Source of the DNA: Holzapfeliella floricola DSM 23037 = JCM 16512
GTDB taxonomy: Bacteria > Bacillota > Bacilli > Lactobacillales > Lactobacillaceae
Reading direction: 5' to 3'
NCBI RefSeq assembly: GCF_001436605.1
Contig: NZ_AYZL01000018.1
Span: 1-41,240, forward strand
Length of the DNA: 41,240 nucleotides
The position numbers and the translations under genes are program-made. Positions 1-7,506 of this stretch are shown one piece after another (within the stretch, counting starts at the first letter, position 1; each line of letters begins with the position of its first letter). Under the pieces are notes generated by a model. It had not been told where the DNA came from and searched no databases. It saw only the letters and a list, made by a program, of their open reading frames with translations.

Positions 1-52
1 GAGCACTTGACTGTTAATCAAGCTGTCGTCAGTTCGAGTCTGACAACCGGAG
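1..52 (+). tRNA. tRNA-Asn (GTT), 5' part outside window
   Basis: The anticodon arm CTTGA-CTGTTAA-TCAAG is intact and its loop carries GTT, which reads Asn codons. It is followed by a variable loop and a T arm GTCAG-TTCGAGT-CTGAC. The 3' acceptor strand AACCGGA and discriminator G close the gene at 52. The next bases are CTA, so CCA is not encoded and must be added after transcription. The D arm and 5' acceptor strand lie left of the window. Confidence 0.93.
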
Positions 53-67
53 CTAAAGTTAACAAGT

Positions 68-109
68 AAAAGCCGTAAACATATTAGTGATTATGTTTAC
101 GGCTTTTTT
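68..109 (+). terminator. Rho-independent terminator of the tRNA unit
   Basis: AAGCCGTAAACAT and ATGTTTACGGCTT form a stem of about 13 bp, followed by a T-tract. It lies 16 bases after the tRNA end, so it ends the tRNA transcript. Confidence 0.9.
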
Positions 110-222
110 GATATATAAATACTTTTCAAATATTATCACCTTTTAATAAACCGTTATTAGGTATTTAGTTAGGTACTGAATTATAAAATGACAACATATC
201 TTATAAGCAACTTTATATATAG

Positions 223-706
223 GGCTGGGTTAACCTTTTAAAGCCGACTCCCCATTCTTTTGAATTCAAACTGCAGGCATTAGACTTTAAACAGCTTTTT
301 AATATTCCGACTGCTAGATGGGAGTTATATGGTGAATCAGGCTCGAAACCAACATCTGATTAGAACACTTAAAGTTCAATGAAGTCATAAAAAATCTGCA
401 TTACTTTATTAAGTACCACCATGAAACAATCAAACTTCTGCTGAAAACGTTAAAAGATAATGCAATTAGTCAAAGTATTTGCGCAAAGGCAAGTGCTTAG
501 ATAATGCCGCTATGCAATCATTTTTTATATTATGAAAGCCGAAGTTATGACAATACACTATCAAACAAAACCTGCATTAGTTGATGCCATGAAAATGGAT
601 TCATTGTTGCAATAACAAATGAATCAAATTAAATTTTGATGTCAAGTCTCCAATTGAATTTGTGGGAGGATACGCCGGTAGTGGAAAAAACAATCAACTA
701 AAGAAG
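223..706 (+). pseudogene. Decayed coding remnant, family unknown
   Basis: No intact gene lies between the tRNA terminator and 790, but three short open stretches in different frames look protein-like. 223-363 encodes a peptide containing FKQLFNIPTARWELYGESGS and then stops. 366-500 is open in another frame. 623-706 contains GGYAGSGKN, which resembles a Walker A loop. Stops and frame changes every 80-140 bases suggest a decayed gene, or several. The position just downstream of a tRNA gene fits the residue of an integrated element, but I see no integrase and no att repeat. The family was not recognised. Confidence 0.35.
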
Positions 707-791
707 TAATTCAAAGCCCTTTGAGGATTTGTGAACGCTGAATGCAACTTAAAAGCAGCTTCTACAACCGCTTTATATTTAAAAATAGACA

Positions 792-831
792 TAAAAAAGA
801 GGACTACCAGTTATCTGGTAATCCTCTTTTT
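792..831 (-). terminator. Terminator of the purine permease gene
   Basis: AGAGGACTACCAG / CTGGTAATCCTCT form a hairpin with one C/A mismatch. On the minus strand it runs into a T-tract, just after the permease stop codon. Confidence 0.85.
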
Positions 832-839
832 ATAAACTA

Positions 840-2150
840 TTATTTGATATTTAACATCCATAAGAAAATCATAAAGACAACAGCTAGTCCATACATGATT
901 GGTGAAACTTCTTTGCCACGTTTAGCAGCAACCATTGTAACTGGGTAAACAACCATACCTAATGCTAAACCGTCTGAAATGGAGTATGTTAGTGGCATAC
1001 CGATAACAATTAAGAATGCAGGAACTGCAATTTCTAATTTATCCCATTCGATTTTTGCAAGTGAGCTAGCCATTAAAGTACCCACAATAATAAGTGCTGG
1101 GGCGGTTACTTGGTTGATGATAACTGCCAATAATGGTGAAAAGAATAAACTCAAGATAAACATGAAACCAGCTACGATAGCCACAACACCTGTACGGCCT
1201 TTAGCAGCGATACCAGCTGAAGATTCAACGTAGGCACCAACTGGTGAAGTTCCTAGTAGTGAACCAACTAACATAGCTACTGAGTCAGACATTAGTGCAC
1301 TACCAACACGAGGCATTTTGTTATTCTTCATAAAACCAGCTTGTTCAGCAAGACCAACTAAAGTACCTGCTGTATCAAAGAAAGTAACTAGCAAGAAAGT
1401 TAAAACAACAATAGCAAGTTGTAGTGTGTTGATGTTACCAACATGAGCCAAGGCAACACCAAATGTAGGAGCCAGGCTTGGTGGTGTTGCGACGATTGAA
1501 CTAGGAAGTGCAATTAATCCTGTTGCCATTCCTAAAATAGCACTTAGTACCATTCCAATAAAAACGGCACCTTTAACATTTCTAACCATTAAAATTACCG
1601 TCACTAGTAATCCGAAGATTGTAATCCAAGTCGCTGGTACGTTTAATGATCCTAAAGCAACTAATGTTGAGTCACTTTTTTGAATTAAGCCACCATTTTT
1701 AAGTCCGATGAAGGCGATAAACATTCCAATACCAGCTGAAATAGCTTGTTTGATATTAACGGGAATTGCATCAATAATTTTTTCACGTAATTTAAAGACT
1801 GTAATTAGGATAAATAAGATTGAAGCGATGAAAACACCTGCAAGAGCAGTTTCCCAAGGAATTTTCATACCGATAACAACTGTGTAAGCAAAGAAAGCAT
1901 TAACTCCCAGTGCTGGTGCTGAGGCGAATGGGTATCGAGCAAGTGCTCCCATCAAGATACAACCTAAAGCACTGGCAAGAGCTGTGGCTGTAAAGACAGC
2001 TCCTTTATCCATCCCAGCGTCTCCTAAAACGTTAGGGTTTAAAAATAGAATGTAAGACATGCTAATAAAAGTCGTTAAACCGGCAATAATCTCTGTTTGC
2101 CAGCTTGTATTGAATTTATCAAACATGAAATAAGATTTAACTTTATCCAT
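840..2150 (-). CDS. NCS2-family purine permease (guanine/hypoxanthine/adenine type)
   Basis: This is a 436-residue polytopic membrane protein with about 12-14 hydrophobic segments. It resembles the PbuG/PbuO/AzgA branch of NCS2 nucleobase:proton symporters. The N-terminal stretch TEIIAGLTTFISMSYILFLNP (residues about 19-39) and the segment around APALGVNAFFAY (about 78-89) are typical of this branch, and the length is normal. It should import a purine base for salvage. GGAGG lies directly before the ATG at 2150. A PurBox-like palindrome lies just upstream, which fits control by a PurR-type regulator. The gene stands alone, with terminators on both sides. The exact base transported cannot be read from the sequence. 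Confidence 0.88.
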   Translation of the reverse strand: MDKVKSYFMFDKFNTSWQTEIIAGLTTFISMSYILFLNPNVLGDAGMDKGAVFTATALASALGCILMGALARYPFASAPALGVNAFFAYTVVIGMKIPWETALAGVFIASILFILITVFKLREKIIDAIPVNIKQAISAGIGMFIAFIGLKNGGLIQKSDSTLVALGSLNVPATWITIFGLLVTVILMVRNVKGAVFIGMVLSAILGMATGLIALPSSIVATPPSLAPTFGVALAHVGNINTLQLAIVVLTFLLVTFFDTAGTLVGLAEQAGFMKNNKMPRVGSALMSDSVAMLVGSLLGTSPVGAYVESSAGIAAKGRTGVVAIVAGFMFILSLFFSPLLAVIINQVTAPALIIVGTLMASSLAKIEWDKLEIAVPAFLIVIGMPLTYSISDGLALGMVVYPVTMVAAKRGKEVSPIMYGLAVVFMIFLWMLNIK

Positions 2151-2164
2151 ATTTTCCTCCGATT

Positions 2165-2206
2165 GCGAAATATAATGTTCGCGTTTTTATTTTTAAAATC
2201 ATATAC
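2165..2206 (-). promoter_or_regulatory. PurBox-like palindrome and possible -10 upstream of the purine permease
   Basis: Read on the minus strand, CGCGAACATTATATTTCGC (2165-2183) contains CGAACATTA, the core of PurR-type PurBoxes in Firmicutes, and a second TTCG half. It sits between a possible -10 TATGAT (2201-2206) and the ribosome binding site. No convincing -35 box is visible. The match to the PurBox is a known-motif comparison; PurR control is inferred. Confidence 0.4.
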
Positions 2207-2273
2207 TAATATCTTAACACTTTCTTAAACGTTTGAAAACCAAACATTACCATCAAAAAATAAAAAAGCGTAC

Positions 2274-2301
2274 GAAAAAAGACTAATCTTAAGATTAGTC
2301 T
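2274..2301 (-). terminator. Terminator overlapping the kinase stop codon
   Basis: AGACTAATCTTAAGATTAGTCT (2280-2301, split here only by its centre TTAA) is a perfect palindrome. On the minus strand a T-tract follows. The kinase stop TAA (2295-2297) lies within the 5' arm. Confidence 0.88.
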
Positions 2302-2939
2302 TCATCTAATTCTGCTAATTTATCCTTAATTAGCTTGATAACAGTTTGGCGGTCATCTTCATTTGCAATAAAATCGTATTTATCGCCATCAATAATCATT
2401 TTCTTAGAGTAATTATAGTTGTTATACCAAGGCTTGTAGTAGTCTAGTAAACGCTTATAATAATCTTCGAGATCTGGATTTTGGTCGATCTGTTCATATG
2501 AACGGCCACGTTTTTTGATTCGTTTAATCATAGTTTCGTAAGAAACATTGATATGAATTAACAAATCAGGATGTTTTTTAGGCATGCCATCAAGTTCTTC
2601 CATCATATTATCAAGCAATTCGTTGTATAAATCGACTTCGACATCAGTCGCACGGCCCATATCAGCGTTCATTTGGAAGAACAAAGCGTCTTCATAGATT
2701 GAGCGGTCTAAAACATTGTGACGATGTGTTAGCGCTTTTTTAATGGAAGCAAAACGTTTATTTAAGAAAAAGATTTGCAATAAAAAAGCATATTTTTCAG
2801 GATTATCATAAAATAAAGGTAAAATTGGATTATCTTGAACTTCTTCAAAAAAAGGCGTTGTACCTAATTCATCGGCAATGATTTGGGTAAGGGTTGATTT
2901 TCCGGCGCCAATGGCACCACTAAGTACTAAAACGGTCAT
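2295..2939 (-). CDS. Deoxynucleoside kinase (dAK/dGK type)
   Basis: A 214-residue cytosolic kinase that phosphorylates deoxynucleosides (deoxyadenosine or deoxyguanosine type) in nucleotide salvage. From the chosen start it reads MTVLVLSGAIGAGKST, with the P-loop at about 8-16. LDRSIYEDALFF carries the DRS motif of this family, and RGRSYEQID is the lid region. The size is typical. The reading frame opens further upstream, but the ATG at 2939 has AGAAGGA about 7 bases ahead and puts the P-loop at the expected place, so it is preferred. The neighbouring purine permease on the same strand fits a nucleoside/base salvage context, though a terminator separates the two. Confidence 0.88.
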   Translation of the reverse strand: MTVLVLSGAIGAGKSTLTQIIADELGTTPFFEEVQDNPILPLFYDNPEKYAFLLQIFFLNKRFASIKKALTHRHNVLDRSIYEDALFFQMNADMGRATDVEVDLYNELLDNMMEELDGMPKKHPDLLIHINVSYETMIKRIKKRGRSYEQIDQNPDLEDYYKRLLDYYKPWYNNYNYSKKMIIDGDKYDFIANEDDRQTVIKLIKDKLAELDED

Positions 2940-3075
2940 CACATTCCTTCTATTCTGGTTGATATTAATTAGAGAAAACATTACTAATCTTACCGCAAAA
3001 TGTGGTGAAAATCAGCCCAATTTTCATAAATTTTAGTAAGGAAATACCCTCTTATTATCGTGAAGGAATTGGATT

Positions 3076-3096
3076 TGGTATAATAGGAATAAGGAG
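3076..3096 (+). promoter_or_regulatory. Extended -10 promoter and RBS of the aldo/keto reductase
   Basis: TGGTATAAT (3076-3084) is an extended -10 box with a perfect TATAAT. AAGGAG follows at 3091-3096, 7 bases before the ATG at 3104. No strong -35 is visible. If this promoter is used, any start codon upstream of 3090 is ruled out. Confidence 0.6.
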
Positions 3097-3103
3097 TGAT
3101 ATC

Positions 3104-3949
3104 ATGAGAATTTTAGACTATCAAGGCGAAAAAATAAGTGAGCTCGGTATCGGAACTTGGTACTTGGGCGAAGGTTCAGAAATTAAAACTGCTGAAGAAA
3201 TAACAGCGATGAAGTATGCCTTAGATCGTGGTATTAATATGATTGATACAGCTGAGATGTATGGTAATGGACTAGCTGAAGAACTCGTTGGAAAAGTGAT
3301 TAAAGATTATAAACGGGAAGATATATTGTTGACGTCTAAATTTTACCCACATAATGCGTCAAAAGGTGATATGAGACAAAGTTTAGAGGCTAGTTTGAAA
3401 CGATTGCAAACTGATTACTTAGATACATATATGCTACATTGGCGAAGTGATGAACCACTAGAAGAAACTGTTGCAGGATTAAATGAACTACAACAAGAAG
3501 GGCTTATTCGTCACTGGGGAGTGTCAAACTTTGATGTTGATGACATGAAAGAGTTACTGGCCGTTGAAGGTGGCGATAAAGTTGCCGCAAATGAAGTCTT
3601 ATATAATATTGAATCAAGAGGTATTGAGTATGATTTAATGCCATTTCAAAAAGAAAAAGACATCGCTTTAGTTGGCTATTCACCATTTGGGTCAGGCTTT
3701 GGCGATTCAATTGCAATCACGAATAATTTAAAAGAGATTGCCGAAACTCATCAAGCTACGCCACACCAAATTTTACTGGCATGGGTTATTCGTGATCATA
3801 ATCTGATTACTATTCCTAAAGCCGCCAAAGTTGGCCATATGCAAGAAAATATTGCGGCTAGTGATATTGTGTTGTCACCAGATGAATTAGCTGTTTTGGA
3901 TCAAGACTATCCAGCTCCAGATCGCAAAATGATATTGAAAGTTATCTAA
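3104..3949 (+). CDS. Aldo/keto reductase
   Basis: A 281-residue NAD(P)H-dependent oxidoreductase of the aldo/keto reductase TIM-barrel superfamily. The catalytic tetrad is visible: D48 and Y53 in DTAEMYG, K79 in TSKF, and H112 in LHWR. GVSNF, and the GYSPFGSG stretch near the cofactor end, are also typical. The open frame extends upstream to 3002, but the ATG at 3104 has AAGGAG at good spacing and begins with the expected first strand, MRILDYQGEK. The substrate cannot be told. It is transcribed away from the kinase and ends at a shared terminator. Confidence 0.9.
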   Translation: MRILDYQGEKISELGIGTWYLGEGSEIKTAEEITAMKYALDRGINMIDTAEMYGNGLAEELVGKVIKDYKREDILLTSKFYPHNASKGDMRQSLEASLKRLQTDYLDTYMLHWRSDEPLEETVAGLNELQQEGLIRHWGVSNFDVDDMKELLAVEGGDKVAANEVLYNIESRGIEYDLMPFQKEKDIALVGYSPFGSGFGDSIAITNNLKEIAETHQATPHQILLAWVIRDHNLITIPKAAKVGHMQENIAASDIVLSPDELAVLDQDYPAPDRKMILKVI

Positions 3950-3962
3950 AAAAGACAAAATA

Positions 3963-3993
3963 AAAACGCCGCTAATTTATTAGCGACGTTTTT
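3963..3993. terminator. Bidirectional terminator between the reductase and the LPQTG adhesin
   Basis: AACG-C-CGCTAA / TTAGCG-A-CGTT is a hairpin with A and T runs on both sides, so it can serve both converging genes. The adhesin stop codon (3980-3982) lies inside it. Confidence 0.85.
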
Positions 3994-6900
3994 TTAGTGC
4001 GGGATATAAAATAAATCCGCTGAGTAAAACAATAATAATCCCAACATATTTAAGTGTTAAGTCATGTTTTTGACCTGTTTGAGGTAAGTTTGATGTTGGT
4101 TTATTAGTGCTTGATTGTGTAGCTGTTGATTGAGTTGTGCTATTTGATGCACTTGAGTCGGATTGACTACTGTCAGATGACTGAGAAGATTCTTTATCTT
4201 GAGGGATAGAAGGATCAGAGTCACTTGATTGTGATGGTTCATCGGTACTTGATGAATCTGACTGAGAAGATTCTTTATTTTCGGTCGGTCCCGCACTATT
4301 CTTATCTTTACCTTCATCTTCATTAGAAGAAGGTGTTTGATTATCAGAATCATGGTTGGATTCTGTTTGATATCCATTAAGTATTGTTTCAGTTAATTCA
4401 TATAAATTAGGGGATTTAATTCCTACATCAATTTGTTTTTCTTCTGCAATTTGGTAGCCTTCATAGGCAGCTGTTTGGATTAATTTATAGTTATTTTTAC
4501 TTAGTCCTGCAAATGTGAAACTACCATTATGTGTTACGCCTTTATATATAATATTATCAGAAGATTCAAGAATAAAAGTACCGTTAATTACATTGTCAGG
4601 ATTTCCTTTATCTTTTAAATTTATAGTCAGTGAATAAGGTGCACTATTAAAAGAAACTTCGGAATCTCCACGCACTGGATTAGGAGCAGTAGCAGAAACC
4701 GAGGACAAAATATCACTTTTCATAAACAATTGACCAGAGTTGACATAATTACTTTCAGGATCAATTTTTTGAACAGTAGTGGAGTATTCAATTATATAGG
4801 GTTTAGATATAGAATCTTTAAACTCTACCGTAAATTGGTTATTTCCGCTAGATGTAATAACGTAGTCTGTATCTTGTACCAAAGTATTGCCACCGTTAGC
4901 TATATTGCTATCATTACCAATACTAACTTGTTTAATTTTGATAGATTGCATATCAACAATTTGGTTATCAACAGGGTCATCAAAAAATTTAATATTATCT
5001 AGCTTTGATTGAGATTTATTTAAGGTTACTTTCCAGTTAATTTGATTTTTTATATTATTATCAAATTGTCCGGTTTTTTCTAAAAATTTCCCACTGTTTG
5101 GTATTTGAACTGTTGAACTAAATTTCATATCCTGTTTTGATGTTGCACTAGTTATGCTTGATTTGGAATCGAGAATCATGTTATCCCAGGATACGATGCT
5201 TCTTAGTAAGTAAATTTCATTGGAATTGTTTTCAGGTTGAAATTCAACACTTTGTTTATTTTGACTAATATCAAAGTTTTCGCTTTTAACAAGATTGTCA
5301 CTAGAAAGAGAACTAGGATTAATTTTTCCATCACTTGATAACTGAATTTTATACACTTCATACCCGATAATTTTACCATTTGTTATTTCATTTGTGATGG
5401 GACTGTTATTAATTGGTCGTTTACTAGGATTAATGACACTATCAAATATAATCTGTTTTGTAGGTGTGTCAACTGTTGAATAGATAAAACCATCCATGTT
5501 GTTAGCATTTAGTTCCAGGTTATCTTTGCTTGTTAGTCTAGTTTCTTTGTCATTATCTAAACTTTTGACTTTGGCATTTCCGGCTACTTCAAAAATGTAT
5601 TTATTAGTGTTTTGATTTTTGCTGGTATCAAAAGCTGTATCAAATCCTATTGTATATCTTTTTGAAACATTAGTAGCTTCAAGTTTGAAATTTTTGCCAT
5701 TATCTAGGATAGTAAACTTAAATTCAGTGTCTCCGTCTTTAGCAGTCAAATCAGGATTTATTTTGATTTGTTTATTATCTTGTCGTATAAAGAAATTTGG
5801 GTTGTTAGATAATTTGAGGCCCGAGGACATAGCATTTTCAATTAATATATCTTGTTTTGGTAAACCAGATAATCTGTGAATGTCATAATACCAGCTAGCA
5901 TTTGAATTGTGGTAATCGATTTTTTTATCGTCCTGTTGTAGTGTAAAAGCTAGACTATCAACGAAGGATTTAGAAATCACATAACTAGTTGTATCAGAAT
6001 AACTTTGTCCCTCAGGGGATTTAACGGATGAAGTGGAACTAACTGAGTTTGCCTGGCTGGTGTATGTGCTATAGGTAACTAGATAAGCATCTTGCGTTGG
6101 ATTCTTGAAAGTAATGTTTATAGTATTATTTTCAATATCAATGGAATAATCGTTTTCATTTACCTTATCAGACGCAGAAGGATTATATTTTCTTTTAGAA
6201 GAATCGCTGTCCTGTGTGTTGAAACGGTAAACGCCATTGTCATCTGTTGATACTTTATATAAGTTAATAGAGTTTCCATCTAAAAAATGTGAGTCATCAT
6301 TTTTTGAGATGTTAATTTTTAAAGTATTGTTTTGAGGTAAACTTTTATGGTTATAGTTATATTCACTGCCCCAAAGGAAAAAAATATTATTACTATTGTA
6401 ATAAGATCCATTACGTTTCGCTGTTACAAAGCTGTCATAAGGTATAGTTACTCTACTGTCGGATTTCTTAGAAATATCATCTGATAAGTAAATACTTTGA
6501 CGAAATTCCTGGCCGTTAATTTGATTGTAAATTAACTTATTAGTATTAATATTGAAGTAATATTTTACTTTCAGGGTGTCAAAAGTATTTTGGTGCAGTT
6601 CGATTGAACCGTCTTCTTTATTTAAATCATAGTCTGATTCTGAGAGCTGTACTTTTGGATAAAATTGCCCATTTAAACTATCTAACGTGCCCGATGTTAC
6701 CTCAACTTTATCTAAATCCATTGTGGAATCGAATGTTGTTAAAATTTTACTATTTTTGTTAAACTCGCTTCCGTTTTGATTAATAGTAGCTTCACTCATT
6801 AGTGCTTTACTATTAATAATATTTTTTGAATTATTAGGAACACCATTTAATCCGTTAAGGACAAAGTCTGATTTCGAACCACTCTTGATTTTATACCTCG

Positions 6901-7417
6901 TAGAGGAGTTACTATTTAGAGGGAAACCGGAAAAATCAATAGAATCACCGTTTTTAACATTGGAAGATATTTGACCTTCTACATTCAAAGAGCCATTTAT
7001 ACCATCTTCACTAGTTCTATCAATTTTTTTAAATGTAAAGGTTACATTACCATCTGAGGTTACTTTAAGTGTACCAATTTCTGAACCCGCAGATACAAAT
7101 CGTCTTTCTTGTTGTACATAGGTTATATTTTCGGGCAACTTATATTGGAAAGTGTCACCTTCTTTTGGTTCTTGCCCACTATCTATTTTCCAAACATAGT
7201 TAAATTTGATGTTATCATTGATTCGAATGTCAGATACATCTACGTTTTGATTATTTCTTGAGATTTGGTAAGAATCGTTTTCTTTAGGTTTTATTGTAAC
7301 ATTTGCTTTTCCTGCGTTTTCTGCACTAACATTAACTTGCATTAGTGGGACGACGTATCCTAACGCCATCACAGTAATTATAAGGATATTGATAATATTA
7401 AATAGCTTATTTTTCAA
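3980..7417 (-). CDS. LPQTG-anchored MSCRAMM-like surface adhesin
   Basis: A cell-wall protein of about 1145 residues. From the TTG start it opens with a clear signal peptide (MKNKLFNIINILIITVMALG onward) cleaved near VSAEN. A long series of beta-rich segments follows; the part containing EGDTFQYKLPENITY and strands ending in YIIEYSTTV resembles the Ig-like folds of Cna/Sdr-type collagen- or fibrinogen-binding adhesins. At about 925-1005, GTFILESSDNIIYKGV and FTFAGLSKNNYKL look like a SpaA/Cna-B prealbumin-like domain. Then come a Ser/Asp/Gln-rich stalk, LPQTG (about 1111-1115), a hydrophobic segment and KKRR, so sortase should link it to peptidoglycan. Start choice: ATG at 7453 has no ribosome site, whereas TTG at 7417 has GGAGG 6 bases ahead. 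The ligand is unknown. Confidence 0.87.
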   Translation of the reverse strand: MKNKLFNIINILIITVMALGYVVPLMQVNVSAENAGKANVTIKPKENDSYQISRNNQNVDVSDIRINDNIKFNYVWKIDSGQEPKEGDTFQYKLPENITYVQQERRFVSAGSEIGTLKVTSDGNVTFTFKKIDRTSEDGINGSLNVEGQISSNVKNGDSIDFSGFPLNSNSSTRYKIKSGSKSDFVLNGLNGVPNNSKNIINSKALMSEATINQNGSEFNKNSKILTTFDSTMDLDKVEVTSGTLDSLNGQFYPKVQLSESDYDLNKEDGSIELHQNTFDTLKVKYYFNINTNKLIYNQINGQEFRQSIYLSDDISKKSDSRVTIPYDSFVTAKRNGSYYNSNNIFFLWGSEYNYNHKSLPQNNTLKINISKNDDSHFLDGNSINLYKVSTDDNGVYRFNTQDSDSSKRKYNPSASDKVNENDYSIDIENNTINITFKNPTQDAYLVTYSTYTSQANSVSSTSSVKSPEGQSYSDTTSYVISKSFVDSLAFTLQQDDKKIDYHNSNASWYYDIHRLSGLPKQDILIENAMSSGLKLSNNPNFFIRQDNKQIKINPDLTAKDGDTEFKFTILDNGKNFKLEATNVSKRYTIGFDTAFDTSKNQNTNKYIFEVAGNAKVKSLDNDKETRLTSKDNLELNANNMDGFIYSTVDTPTKQIIFDSVINPSKRPINNSPITNEITNGKIIGYEVYKIQLSSDGKINPSSLSSDNLVKSENFDISQNKQSVEFQPENNSNEIYLLRSIVSWDNMILDSKSSITSATSKQDMKFSSTVQIPNSGKFLEKTGQFDNNIKNQINWKVTLNKSQSKLDNIKFFDDPVDNQIVDMQSIKIKQVSIGNDSNIANGGNTLVQDTDYVITSSGNNQFTVEFKDSISKPYIIEYSTTVQKIDPESNYVNSGQLFMKSDILSSVSATAPNPVRGDSEVSFNSAPYSLTINLKDKGNPDNVINGTFILESSDNIIYKGVTHNGSFTFAGLSKNNYKLIQTAAYEGYQIAEEKQIDVGIKSPNLYELTETILNGYQTESNHDSDNQTPSSNEDEGKDKNSAGPTENKESSQSDSSSTDEPSQSSDSDPSIPQDKESSQSSDSSQSDSSASNSTTQSTATQSSTNKPTSNLPQTGQKHDLTLKYVGIIIVLLSGFILYPALKKRR

Positions 7418-7481
7418 AATTAACCTCCAAATATAATAAATATAATCACTCATGAAAAATCACGTTTTTTTAGTTTACCAC

Positions 7482-7506
7482 AAAAAAAAGAAGCTGTTAA
7501 GCTTCT
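7482..7506 (-). terminator. Terminator of the P-type ATPase gene
   Basis: AGAAGCT-GTTA-AGCTTCT gives a 7-bp stem, followed on the minus strand by a run of eight T. It includes the end of the ATPase gene. Confidence 0.85.

Noticed and set aside
742-948. 68-codon plus-strand frame
   Set aside because: It crosses the permease terminator and the 3' end of the permease gene; no ribosome site or family features.
3504-3716. 70-codon minus-strand frame inside the reductase gene
   Set aside because: Shadow frame antisense to a well-supported enzyme; no ribosome site.
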